Below, in pieces: positions 16,274 to 23,564 of a DNA stretch of 33,128 nt. The stretch's first letter is position 1; each line of letters opens with the position of its first letter. The position numbers and the translations under genes were made by a program. The stretch comes from Rhodoferax sp. (lineage in GTDB: Bacteria > Pseudomonadota > Gammaproteobacteria > Burkholderiales > Burkholderiaceae_C). Location of the stretch: the NCBI RefSeq assembly GCF_023701345.1, contig NZ_JAMPXE010000023.1, forward strand, positions 1-33,128. The letters are read 5' to 3'. The notes below the pieces were generated by a model. The model searched no databases. It saw only the letters and a program-made list of their open reading frames with translations, and was not told the DNA's origin.

Positions 16274-16729
16274 ATGGAAGACTCGACAAACAAAGCTGCC
16301 ATCAATGCCCTGAATTGCATTATGGAACTCGAACTTGCGGGCGTAGTGAAATACACCCACTACTCACTTATGGTTTACGGGTACAACCGCATCCCGATCG
16401 TGTCCTGGATGAAGGGCAACGCCGACGAAAGCCTGACCCATGCCCACAAGGCAGGTGAACTGGTGACACTGCTCGGCGGGCACCCCTCCCTGAAAATCGG
16501 CTCTCTGCTGGAAACCGAAAAGCACGACATTGGCGACATCCTGCGTGAGAGCCTGGAGCATGAAAAAAATGCCTTGACCGCCTACTATGACTTGCTGAAG
16601 ATCGTTGAAGGGCAATCCGTGCTCTTGGAAGAGTACGCCCGCGAGATGATCGTCAACGAGGAAATGCATTTGGACGAGGTCAACAAGATGATGCGTCGTC
16701 CCGGTGATACCGCCGCATTCAAGGGGTGA
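16274..16729 (+). CDS. Ferritin-like (bacterioferritin-related) protein
   Basis: A 151-residue four-helix ferritin-like protein. Putative di-iron ligands are E20 (ELELAGVVKYTHY), E52 and H56 (DESLTHAHKAGEL), a glutamate around 92-98 (RESLEHEKNAL), and E129/H132 (NEEMHLDEV). The first pair is spaced ExxxH rather than the ExxH of classical bacterioferritin. It probably stores or oxidises iron or protects against peroxide; haem binding is not evident. The ATG at 16274 is preceded by GAAAGGA at good spacing. It appears monocistronic, with a 91-bp gap after pepP and a decayed region downstream. Confidence 0.82.
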   Translation: MEDSTNKAAINALNCIMELELAGVVKYTHYSLMVYGYNRIPIVSWMKGNADESLTHAHKAGELVTLLGGHPSLKIGSLLETEKHDIGDILRESLEHEKNALTAYYDLLKIVEGQSVLLEEYAREMIVNEEMHLDEVNKMMRRPGDTAAFKG

Positions 16730-16739
16730 GCAACAAGGG

Positions 16740-16906
16740 TGACGTGGCGACTCCGGCCACGGCCCCAAATTAACGAGGCCAGATCGTGGCGGTCATCTCG
16801 CAGACCGCAAGCCGAGGGCTACGAAAAGAAGGGCGGCGACGGGTTCGGCCGTGGCCGATCTGCGCAGCGTCATGGTGGTCCGTCAGTCAAAACCGGAAGG
16901 TATCGC
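16740..16906 (+). pseudogene. Decayed sequence, probable 3' end of a gene upstream of the maoC fragment
   Basis: A small hairpin (GTGGC 16744-16748, GCCAC 16756-16760) follows the ferritin gene. From about 16830 one plus-strand frame reads ...SAVADLRSVMVVRQSKPEGIA and stops at 16910, overlapping the ATG of the maoC fragment by ATGA. This looks like the last codons of an otherwise lost gene once translationally coupled to maoC. I cannot name its family. Confidence 0.35.
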
Positions 16907-17101
16907 ATGAAAGTCGCGAATTTCACTGACATCCAGCTGGGCGACGCCTTGCCAGGCCTGGTAGCGGGCCCTATCACACGACTTACCCTGGGTGTGTATG
17001 CCGGTACCTCCGGGGACTACAACCCGCTGCACATCGATTCGGACTTTGCCCGCCAGGCCGGCATGCCGGACATCTTTGCACACGGCATTCTTTCCTGCTG
17101 A
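16907..17101 (+). pseudogene. Truncated MaoC-like hydratase, N-terminal fragment
   Basis: The frame from ATG 16907 encodes the first part of a MaoC/R-specific enoyl-CoA hydratase hot-dog domain. It includes the active-site region SGDYNPLHIDSDFARQAGMP and continues to FAHGILS, where intact homologues run on for at least 60 more residues. Here the frame stops two codons later. The break coincides with the end of the integrase remnant on the opposite strand, so the gene was cut by a recombination or deletion at about 17095-17105. The remaining 64 residues cannot form a complete hydratase. Confidence 0.8.
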
Positions 17102-17102
17102 A

Positions 17103-17858
17103 GATGTAGTGGTGCCCAATGCAGCCTTTTGGCTTGCTCTTGCAGCCTCAACGCGCTCTGGTTCGAGTACCGCAGCAAGTGAGCGGCGTAGCGCCTCCAT
17201 TTCGCGGGCGCTGACTTCGATGCTGGCCAGTGCTAGCTTCACAGGTTCGTCTGGCACAAAACCTAAGGCGTTGTCCCCATCTGGGGCTGCAAACATTGTC
17301 ATTACCGCCTCTCCAGTCACCAACAAGCTGGCTGCGATAGCCACGACACTGTTCTTGGGCACTGCCAAAACACCATTGGCGACGAAGGCACAGGCGCTGC
17401 TCGGCATTTTTCGGAACGATCATAGTTCCCAGCTCCCTGTCGTCCGGTACCAAGTCCGAAAACGGTAAAAGATAACCTATTGTTCCGGCAAATTTATGAA
17501 AAATACCCAAGCGTCCTTCTGACACGCTGCGAAGAATGTCATTCACAGCAAGACCCAACACCGAAGCCGCCTGCTCTATGGGCAAAAAGCTGCCTCCGGC
17601 AATGAGGGGGTGACCGTCTGCAATCTTGATGACGCTGTCGTGGTGCATATCGTTGTTGCCAAGAGCGAGCCGCTCAAGGTCCATGAGTTGTTGTCGCCAG
17701 CGGACCAACATGGTTGCCGCCACAATCTTGGCTATTGGCAAATGCTGAGTGCCCGTAGTTGCAACGAATTCTCGCTTACATACGATTCCACGCAGGCGAG
17801 CTGGAACCGTCAGACGCACAAAATAGATGCCGCTTGCGCGGCGCTGCAAATTCTCCAT
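17103..17858 (-). pseudogene. Frameshifted, truncated site-specific integrase remnant
   Basis: From ATG 17858 the minus strand reads MENLQRRASGIYFVRLTVPA..., the N-terminus of a phage/island tyrosine integrase of the type with a DUF6538 start. The frame is good to about residue 150 (VPKNAEQ). Beyond it the plausible protein continues in another minus-strand frame (SSACAFVANGVLAVPKNSVV...ALRRSLAAVLEPERVEAAR). The switch falls at a five-base A-run on the minus strand (17407-17411), consistent with a one-base indel. The sequence ends abruptly at the truncated maoC gene, so the catalytic C-terminal domain is missing. It begins 83 bp from the 3' end of tRNA-Arg and reads away from it, the classic position for a tRNA-integrated element. 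Confidence 0.8.
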
Positions 17859-17940
17859 CGAGACACCCTTTGTATGAGGGTGCTGTAGAGGGCGCCGAAA
17901 TGCTGATTTTTATTAATTAAATCAATACGTTATCGAGACA
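17859..17940. other. AT-rich gap between integrase start and tRNA-Arg, possible attachment-site flank
   Basis: The gap contains two small inverted repeats: CACCCT/AGGGTG (17864-17869, 17877-17882) and TGATTT/AAATCA (17904-17909, 17919-17924), the latter around an AT-rich TTAATTAA core. In intact elements such sites bind integrase or excisionase near the attachment site. No second copy of the tRNA 3' end was found in the window, so att borders cannot be fixed. Confidence 0.35.
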
Positions 17941-18016
17941 TGGTGCGGCTGGCGGGGATCGAACCCACGACCCTCGGCTTCGGAGGCCGATACTCTATCC
18001 ACTGAGCTACAGCCGC
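17941..18016 (-). tRNA. tRNA-Arg (anticodon CCG)
   Basis: The minus strand folds as a complete cloverleaf of 76 nt including the encoded CCA: acceptor GCGGCTG/CAGCCGC, D-stem GCTC/GAGT, anticodon stem TCGGC/GCCGA with loop CTCCGAA, and T-arm GTGGG-TTCGATC-CCCGC. The anticodon CCG reads arginine codon CGG. Its 3' end abuts the integrase remnant, suggesting it served as an integration target. Confidence 0.95.
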
Positions 18017-18437
18017 ATTTTTCTGAAAAACTGCAAGAGAGCTATTCTCGCACATGAGCAGATTGGCATGAAATTCAAACCAAAGCTTGGCGTGTTATCC
18101 GCCGACGATACCGGGCTGGTTTGGCACGGATGGTCGTCTGGCAGCGGAATCAGGCGCATGCGGCTGTTGGAGCCAAAACTTAAGTTGGTCATCAATTCGC
18201 CGTATTCCACGATCGATTGCGAGACCGTCAGGCTCTCGGCCGGGTTGCCGTACGCAACGCCATCGCGACCGTTCCGCCGATATAGCCTGTAGCTCCCGTC
18301 AATAAAACTCTCATCCTCTGTCCCTTCCATGCTGACTGCGTGATGCAAATTCAGCAAACAGTCATTCGGAATGATACTGAGTCGGCTGCCGAAGCAAGTC
18401 AAAATGGTATTTTCACAGTGTGATCAAAGGACACGAC
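18017..18437. other. Decayed intergenic region upstream of the Gfo/Idh/MocA gene
   Basis: No intact gene is supported. A minus-strand open frame (18402-18007) runs through most of it, even into the tRNA, but has no recognisable domain as a whole. Its interior includes the start of a lost dehydrogenase (18228-18314). The last 20 bp carry the ribosome binding site for the plus-strand oxidoreductase. Confidence 0.5.
18228..18314 (-). pseudogene. N-terminal remnant of an NAD(P)-binding epimerase/dehydratase-like gene
   Basis: From ATG 18314 the minus strand reads MRVLLTGATGYIGGTVAMAL, an unmistakable Rossmann N-terminus with TGATGYIG, then stops after 28 residues. Downstream in another frame comes VEYGELMTNLSFGSNSRMRL, which could be an internal piece of the same protein after deletion, but this is unproven. 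It points to a decayed gene between the tRNA and the catabolic cluster. Confidence 0.65.
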
Positions 18438-19478
18438 ATGAATCGAACCATCAAGTGGGGCGTTCTTGGCGCCGCCGCGATTGCGACCGAGCGCACGATG
18501 CCGGCAATGAACGAAGCCCAAAGCGCAACGTTGTTTGCCCTCGCCTCCCGCGATGAGTCGAAAGGCCGCGCCATGGCACAGTTGCATAAGGTACCACGCG
18601 TCTACACAAGTTATGCGGAATTGCTGGCAGACCCGGACATTGATGCGGTCTACATTCCGCTGCCAAACCAATTGCATTTTGAGTGGTCGGTGCGGGCGCT
18701 CGAAGCGGGCAAGCATGTGCTGTGCGAAAAGCCCCTTTGCCTGACTGCAGAGCAGGTCGCGCAGCTCTGCGCGGTGCGCGATCGCACCGGCAGACACATT
18801 GAAGAGGGTTTTGGATTTCGCAATCATCCACAATGGGAAAAACTGGACACGCTGCTCGCTGACCATAGCATCGGGCCTGTTCGCACGGTACATGCCGTGC
18901 TGGCCAAACAGTTTCTTGATCCGGCTGACATCCGCAACAACCCGGCAGCGGGTGGTGGTGCGCTTTTCGATCTGGGGTCTTATGCGATCAGCGCCTGCAA
19001 CCTGATTTTCAAGCGCCCGCCAACGCATGTCGTTGCGGCGCTCGACTACGACCCGGCCTTCGGCATTGACCGGCTTTCCAGCGCCATGCTCGACTACGGC
19101 GGCCGCCATGCGATGTTCACCGTCGCCACCCAGTCCGGGCCTTCTGCTTGGGGTACCCACCAACAACTGTCCGTGTTAGGTGCCAAGGGCTGGCTGCGTC
19201 TGGATTTTCCGTTCGCACATGCACGGCCGAGTACTTGCCATATCGAACTTGGCAACGAGTCGAGCGTTGGCTCTTTCCCAACTACGACTTATACATTTGA
19301 TCCGGTCAATCAGTACACCCTTCAGGTAGAACGCTTTTCGCGCTTCCTCCTCGGCGATGATGTCCCCAATTGGCCGATTGAGGATGCACTGGGGACGCTC
19401 CGCACGATTGAAGCACTGTTTGAATCGGCTGCTTGCCGTTCCTGGTGTGCGCTTTCATCAAACGCAGATGGAAAGTGA
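18438..19478 (+). CDS. Gfo/Idh/MocA family oxidoreductase
   Basis: The 346-residue protein has an N-terminal Rossmann fold (IKWGVLGAAAIATERTMPA, residues 5-23) and the family signature CEKPL (E97-K98-P99). The C-terminal substrate domain includes NNPAAGGGALFDLGSYAIS. Members oxidise or reduce sugars, inositols or other hydroxyl compounds with NAD(P). The start at 18438 is chosen over an in-frame upstream codon at 18420 because AAAGGA lies 7-12 nt upstream of it. The IclR gene follows after 60 bp on the same strand. It probably belongs to the neighbouring catabolic cluster; the substrate is unknown. Confidence 0.92.
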   Translation: MNRTIKWGVLGAAAIATERTMPAMNEAQSATLFALASRDESKGRAMAQLHKVPRVYTSYAELLADPDIDAVYIPLPNQLHFEWSVRALEAGKHVLCEKPLCLTAEQVAQLCAVRDRTGRHIEEGFGFRNHPQWEKLDTLLADHSIGPVRTVHAVLAKQFLDPADIRNNPAAGGGALFDLGSYAISACNLIFKRPPTHVVAALDYDPAFGIDRLSSAMLDYGGRHAMFTVATQSGPSAWGTHQQLSVLGAKGWLRLDFPFAHARPSTCHIELGNESSVGSFPTTTYTFDPVNQYTLQVERFSRFLLGDDVPNWPIEDALGTLRTIEALFESAACRSWCALSSNADGK

Positions 19479-19538
19479 AACAATAGCGGCCTATTTCACG
19501 ATGCCAGATTATTCAAGCAATTGGCCAGAAACGCAGCC

Positions 19539-20405
19539 ATGACACAACGTCCGATTGAGCCAACCGGTCATAGCAGGGTAGCGGGGGGGCCAGCCATTTT
19601 TCCCGACCCCAATACCTTGCCGATTGCAAAGATCGACGAGTTTTGTGATGATCCGGATTTTGTGACTTCCTTGGCGCGTGGACTCGCGGTGTTGCTCGCG
19701 CTCTCTGACAAAAAACGGCACCTGTCGATTGCGCAAGTCAGTTACTGCACCGGTATCCCGCGCGCTGCCGTGCGAAGAAGCCTGCTTACTTTGGCCAAGC
19801 TCGGTTTTGCCGCCTGCGATGACACACACCAATTTTATTTGCGCCCGAGGGTGTTGTCATTCAGCCATGCCTACCTATCGGCGTCGCCGATTTCAATGCT
19901 GGCGCAACCGGTGCTGGATCGCCTCAGCGAATCCATTGGCGAGGCGTGTTCGCTGGCGGTGATGGATGGCGACGATATCGTTTACCTGTGCCGATCCACC
20001 TCCTCTCGCATCATGTCCCCGATCTTGAACGTCGGCCGACGCCAGCCGGCCTATTGCACGTCGCTTGGGAACATTTTGCTGTCTTTGTTGCCGCAGCAGG
20101 AATTGGACGCTTACCTGAACCGGGTGCACATTCTTCCGTTCACACCTTACGCCATAGACACGGTTGCGAAACTGCGCGTGCTGCTGGATAAAGTGCGCGA
20201 AGTTGGCTATTCGTTCATGAGTCAACAAACCGTACTGCTGCTGTGCTCCCTGGCGGTCCCGGTGTCTGACACCAGCGGCAACCATGTTGCGGCAATCAAC
20301 GTGATTCGGCAAGGCCAGTTGTTGGAGGTCGATGAAATGACTGCGCGTTTTCTCGTGCCCTTGCAGAATGCCGCGAGGGAACTGGGTGCCTTGTTGACCC
20401 CTTGA
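19539..20405 (+). CDS. IclR family transcriptional regulator
   Basis: The 288-residue protein has an N-terminal winged helix (about 35-100, with FVTSLARGLAVLLALSDKKR and LSIAQVSYCTGIPRAAVRRS). A C-terminal effector domain contains LGNILLS and VREVGYSFMSQQ. The sequence resembles the PcaR/PobR/CatR branch that controls aromatic or hydroaromatic catabolism, where the N-terminal extension before the HTH is usual. The ATG at 19539 is used; a TTG at 19521 is possible. It converges on the GntR-type gene, 36 bp away. It is probably a second regulator of the cluster. Confidence 0.9.
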   Translation: MTQRPIEPTGHSRVAGGPAIFPDPNTLPIAKIDEFCDDPDFVTSLARGLAVLLALSDKKRHLSIAQVSYCTGIPRAAVRRSLLTLAKLGFAACDDTHQFYLRPRVLSFSHAYLSASPISMLAQPVLDRLSESIGEACSLAVMDGDDIVYLCRSTSSRIMSPILNVGRRQPAYCTSLGNILLSLLPQQELDAYLNRVHILPFTPYAIDTVAKLRVLLDKVREVGYSFMSQQTVLLLCSLAVPVSDTSGNHVAAINVIRQGQLLEVDEMTARFLVPLQNAARELGALLTP

Positions 20406-20441
20406 GTCGTTGCACACAAGAACTGACTTCACCCCATCATT

Positions 20442-21155
20442 TCAGCTGATGGATTTCTTCTGGTGGCGATTTGCTGCGCGATAACCAACGCCCATGCGGG
20501 AGATATGCTCGTCGAGAATGGTTTCGGCGCGATCCAGCTTTCCCGCGGACAAGGCGGCGATGATCAGGCGATGTTCTGAAATGGATTTGTTGAGCAGGGT
20601 GTCCAGGCCAACCAGGTTATGCGTTCGCAGTGTCGCCACGCGCCCTGAAACAAGTTTGTAGGCCTCAATCAAGTACGGGTTGTTGCAGTGGTTCATGATG
20701 GCCTGATGGAAATCGGTATCGGCATGGGAGATGGCGAGACGGTCGCCGGTTTGCCTCGCTAGTTCCATGGCATCACTTGCCACGCGCATTTGCTGCAGCG
20801 CGTCCTCACGCCGGTACTCAAAACACAAACGCAGCGCGGTCACCTCCATGACCCGGCGAAATTCGCACAAGGCACCCACGTTTTCCTCTGTCGGCATGAA
20901 GACAAAGCTGCCAGACTGGGGCCGGATATCTATCAAGCCCTGAAGTTGCAATGCATTGAAGGCTTCGCGCACAGGCGTCCGGCTGACACCCAGCGCAGCC
21001 GCCAGCTTGAGCTCCGACAGCCCTTCGCCGAGCTTGAATTCGCCATTCTGGATGGCCTCGCGAATTTGCTCGGTGACACGCGCGGTGAGGGACGTCGCCA
21101 CGCCAGTAGCTTGCGCTGGCGTTTTCTTCACGGTTTTGGCAGGACTTGCAATCAT
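20442..21155 (-). CDS. GntR family regulator, FadR/FCD subfamily
   Basis: The 237-residue protein has an N-terminal winged helix (about 23-88, with LKLAAALGVSRTPVREAFNAL). A C-terminal FCD domain has the metal-site pattern D146xxxH150 (HADTDFHQAI), H195 (SEHRLIIAAL) and H217 (DEHISR), so it likely binds a metal-coordinated organic acid. The ATG at 21155 has GGAG 9 nt upstream and is preferred to a TTG at 21173. It lies 53 bp downstream of the flavoenzyme gene on the same strand and is probably cotranscribed. The GGTACC boxes in the divergent region 23147-23564 are candidate operators. Confidence 0.92.
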   Translation of the reverse strand: MIASPAKTVKKTPAQATGVATSLTARVTEQIREAIQNGEFKLGEGLSELKLAAALGVSRTPVREAFNALQLQGLIDIRPQSGSFVFMPTEENVGALCEFRRVMEVTALRLCFEYRREDALQQMRVASDAMELARQTGDRLAISHADTDFHQAIMNHCNNPYLIEAYKLVSGRVATLRTHNLVGLDTLLNKSISEHRLIIAALSAGKLDRAETILDEHISRMGVGYRAANRHQKKSIS

Positions 21156-21208
21156 TTCGACTCCGTTTGGCAACCTCTCGCGTGCACGAACAATTCCAGC
21201 GAAGGATA

Positions 21209-23146
21209 CTAGAGTCTGTGGCCCAACGCCGCCGCGTCATGGATGGCCTCAAGCGCCGTTCTGGGCTGCACGCAATCACCAAGCAGGAAAATCTCCGGCA
21301 TACCGTCGCGACTGTAAAGCTCGTCCGCAACCTTGGTCACAGGCAACAGTGTGCGCGTCGGAACCACGATATCGATCGCTGTAAGTGTCGTGAGCTCCTG
21401 ACCGTTCCACAACACGGCTTCGCGCTCCCCCAGCGCTTCGACTGTCGTCCCCAGATGCACTGTCACATTGGCGCGTTCGCGCAGCGCAGCGACCTGGAAG
21501 CGACGCGAGCGGCTGGCAATGTCTGTCGCAAGTTCCCTGGCCACATCGACCAAGACGACTTCGATTCCTTTTTCAGCAAGGACGCGCGCAACACCCACGC
21601 CCCGTATGCCGCCGCCGATGACCAGCGCGCGACCGATGCCACCGACCGGACGCCGCAGAATCTCGTAGGGATCGACCACCGGGCTGTCCATGATGCCGGG
21701 AATGGCCGGCAGGCCCGGCGCCGAACCGGTGGCGACGATGATGAGATCGGGACGTTCCGCCAAAGCAATCTCTGCTGTCGCATCAACCCCGAGTTCAAGG
21801 CGCACACCGGCTCGCATGGCTTCGTTGACCAGCCACGGAAGGTGTCCTGCCAGTTCTTCGCGTCCCGGCACCAGGCGGCTCAGCAGCAGCTGCCCGCCAG
21901 GCTCATGGTCGCGCTCGAAGACGGTCACCTGGTGCCCGCGCAGCGCGAGCACGCGCGCGCTCTCCAGCCCGGCGGGACCGCCACCAATGACAACGATCCG
22001 TTTCTTGGCCGCTGCCGGCCTGATCGCATATTCGCGCTCCCGCCCGGTGGTGGTGTTGACCAGGCAGACGATGGGCAAACCGCGCGCATGCATGTCGCTG
22101 CAACCCTGATTGCACGCGATGCAGGTGCAGATATCCGCCAGGCGGCCGGCGCGCGCCTTGTTCGGAAACTCGGGGTCGGCGTGCAGGGCGCGGCCCAGCG
22201 TCACAAAGTCGGAGACACCCGACTCCAACAGGTGTTCGGCTACGCTGGGATCGGTGATGCGCCCGGAAACGCTCACCGGCACATCGACATGCTTGCGTAC
22301 TTCTTCAGCCAGCGGCGCAAGGACGCCCTGCTTCATTTCCATCGGCTGGGTGATCCACCAGTTGGTTTCGTACATGCCTGCTGAAACGTCAATCAGGTTC
22401 ACACCCGCTGCCACCAGATGCGGCGCAATGGCACAGACATCGGCCAGCGTCAGGCCATTGTTCTGATGCTCGTCGCCACTGATGCGGAAGACCACCGGCA
22501 TGTCTTTGTCGATCGAGCGGCGGATCGCGGCGATGACTTCCAGCGGAAACCGCATCCGGCCTGCCAGGTCGCCGCCATACCCGTCGTCCCGCTTGTTGCA
22601 GTAAGGTGACATGAACTGACTGAGCAGGTAGCCATGGGCGCCATGAATGCCGATGAAATCGCAACCCGCCTCCGCGGCCCGGCGCGCCGCCGAACCAAAA
22701 CGTTCAACGAGTTCGGCGATCGATGCGTGATCCAGCGGACGCGGCGACCAGCCGCCGGCGCCCTCGTAGGGAACTGCCGAGGGCGCGCGCGATTCCAGGC
22801 CGCTGACCTCCGGATGCACGACCCGCCCGCCAAAGTTGAGCTCAGGACCGACCCGGCCGCCGTGCTTGTGCACCGCAGCGACCAAGCGCTCCAGCTGCGG
22901 GATCAGGTCATCGTCGTACAGGCCCATCTGGAATTCACGCCCCTTGCCGCGCGGATCGACATAGGTTGCCTCGGTGTACATCATGCCGACACCACCGCGT
23001 GCCCGGGCTTCCATATAGTCAATGTAGCGCTGCGTGATGCGCCCCTCGGCGGTGCAGTAGTTACGCTCCATCGGCGAACCGATGATCCGGTTTCTGACTT
23101 CCATCGAACCGACTAGTCCTGGCTGGAAGAGTTTCGGGAATCTCAT
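21209..23146 (-). CDS. OYE-family FMN/4Fe-4S/FAD oxidoreductase (2,4-dienoyl-CoA reductase-like)
   Basis: The 645-residue protein has the architecture of FadH, trimethylamine dehydrogenase and 2-enoate reductase. An N-terminal Old Yellow Enzyme TIM barrel (1-335) carries FIGIHGAHGYLLSQFMSP with Y173 and GYGGDLAGRMRF. A 4Fe-4S motif follows (C342, C345, C349 and C361 in CTCIACNQGC...C). Then come an FAD-binding Rossmann fold (VIGGGPAGLESARVLALRG, from 387) and an NAD(P) fold with IGGGIRGVGVARVLAEKG. It reduces or oxidises an activated double bond or C-N/C-O bond of an unknown substrate. The ATG at 23146 has AGGAG at ideal spacing. It diverges from the TRAP operon and probably acts on the same compound. 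Confidence 0.92.
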   Translation of the reverse strand: MRFPKLFQPGLVGSMEVRNRIIGSPMERNYCTAEGRITQRYIDYMEARARGGVGMMYTEATYVDPRGKGREFQMGLYDDDLIPQLERLVAAVHKHGGRVGPELNFGGRVVHPEVSGLESRAPSAVPYEGAGGWSPRPLDHASIAELVERFGSAARRAAEAGCDFIGIHGAHGYLLSQFMSPYCNKRDDGYGGDLAGRMRFPLEVIAAIRRSIDKDMPVVFRISGDEHQNNGLTLADVCAIAPHLVAAGVNLIDVSAGMYETNWWITQPMEMKQGVLAPLAEEVRKHVDVPVSVSGRITDPSVAEHLLESGVSDFVTLGRALHADPEFPNKARAGRLADICTCIACNQGCSDMHARGLPIVCLVNTTTGREREYAIRPAAAKKRIVVIGGGPAGLESARVLALRGHQVTVFERDHEPGGQLLLSRLVPGREELAGHLPWLVNEAMRAGVRLELGVDATAEIALAERPDLIIVATGSAPGLPAIPGIMDSPVVDPYEILRRPVGGIGRALVIGGGIRGVGVARVLAEKGIEVVLVDVARELATDIASRSRRFQVAALRERANVTVHLGTTVEALGEREAVLWNGQELTTLTAIDIVVPTRTLLPVTKVADELYSRDGMPEIFLLGDCVQPRTALEAIHDAAALGHRL

Positions 23147-23166
23147 CTTGACTTTCTCCTTCGGTA

Positions 23167-23184
23167 CCTGCGAACCAGCGCAGG
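23167..23184 (-). promoter_or_regulatory. Leader hairpin before the flavoenzyme gene
   Basis: On the minus strand CCTGCG-CTGGTT-CGCAGG forms a perfect 6-bp stem that begins 38 nt before the ATG and ends 7 nt before AGGAG. The near-identical hairpin stands at the same distance before the TRAP binding-protein gene (23527-23544), suggesting conserved RNA-level control or shared ancestry. Confidence 0.55.
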
Positions 23185-23248
23185 AAATAAAGCCACATGA
23201 CGTCAATGCCATCTGGTGTGAATCAAACAATCTTTGTTTTGTGCAGAT

Positions 23249-23260
23249 TGGTACCTCAGT
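23249..23260 (-). promoter_or_regulatory. Putative operator box, leftward copy
   Basis: On the minus strand this reads ACTGAGGTACCA, identical to the rightward copy at 23450-23461, and lies 102 bp before the flavoenzyme ATG. TATAGA overlaps its upstream edge as a possible -10. The GGTACC core also recurs at 23163-23168. The FCD-type GntR protein encoded nearby or the IclR protein may bind here. Confidence 0.5.
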
Positions 23261-23294
23261 CTATAAGATCAACCCCTGTCTGCGACTCGTTAAC

Positions 23295-23315
23295 GGGCGC
23301 CTGTCGCCCCTTTTT
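23295..23315. repeat. GC-rich hairpin with T-tract, left copy of inner repeat
   Basis: GGGCGCCTGTCGCCC (23295-23309) is nearly the reverse complement of the right copy at 23401-23415 (one mismatch). Each copy also folds on itself (GGGCG/CGCCC), and on the inward-facing strand a T-tract follows, as in a weak terminator. Role unclear. Confidence 0.5.
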
Positions 23316-23400
23316 ACCCGCGCCATTGGGCTTCGATAAAGAGGCAAAAATATCAATAAAAATAAGGGTTTACCCGAACAAAACCAGTTTTTGCAAAACG

Positions 23401-23415
23401 GGGCGGCAGGCGCCC
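23401..23415. repeat. GC-rich repeat, right copy of inner repeat
   Basis: GGGCGGCAGGCGCCC pairs with the left copy at 23295-23309 with one mismatch. Both lie at equal distance from the axis near 23355, within the larger inverted duplication. Confidence 0.5.
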
Positions 23416-23449
23416 AGTAATACAGGGCAAGCCGGATGTGCACCGATAC

Positions 23450-23461
23450 ACTGAGGTACCA
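23450..23461 (+). promoter_or_regulatory. Putative operator box, rightward copy
   Basis: ACTGAGGTACCA on the plus strand, an exact inverted copy of 23249-23260, 103 bp before the TRAP binding-protein ATG. GATACA overlaps its upstream edge where the leftward copy has TATAGA. Confidence 0.5.
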
Positions 23462-23526
23462 GACGCGCCATACGAGACCCTCAGCGGGCGAACGGCGCGG
23501 TCCCGGTGTTGTCCCGTTTTTTAACA

Positions 23527-23544
23527 CCTGCGCTGGATTGCAGG
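23527..23544 (+). promoter_or_regulatory. Leader hairpin before the TRAP binding-protein gene
   Basis: CCTGC-GCTGGATT-GCAGG forms a 5-bp stem 38 nt before the ATG and 6 nt before AGGAG. It matches 16 of 18 positions of the leader hairpin of the divergent flavoenzyme gene. Confidence 0.55.
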
Positions 23545-23564
23545 ACCTGAAGGAGAAACTCGCA

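Larger units (their letters stand above)
23147..23564. promoter_or_regulatory. Divergent control region built as an inverted duplication
   Basis: This 418-bp gap separates the flavoenzyme gene (-) from the TRAP operon (+) and is nearly symmetric about 23355. Arms 23249-23315 (minus strand) and 23395-23461 (plus strand) align without gaps over 67 nt at about two-thirds identity, including ACTGAGGTACCA and a GGGCGRCAGGCGCCC block. The gene-proximal 38 nt on each side (23184-23147 and 23527-23564) match at 29 positions. Spacing to each ATG is the same within 1 bp. The centre is AT-rich. Both transcription units therefore appear to share homologous promoters and leaders. Confidence 0.8.

Noticed and set aside
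18007-18402. 131-codon minus-strand frame running into tRNA-Arg
   Set aside because: It ends inside the tRNA gene and has no recognisable domain as a whole; only short remnants within the region look protein-like.
21146-22384. 412-codon plus-strand frame over the flavoenzyme gene
   Set aside because: Shadow frame with a His/Arg/Gln-rich random-like sequence; the minus strand encodes a clear OYE-type protein.
23295-23315. Intrinsic terminator for an upstream plus-strand transcript
   Set aside because: No plus-strand gene precedes it; the stem is only 5 bp and it is better explained as half of the inverted duplication.
23249-23461. MITE or insertion sequence with terminal inverted repeats
   Set aside because: The symmetry continues beyond the repeats to the leaders and start codons on both sides, which fits duplicated promoters better than a mobile element; no target duplication was seen.
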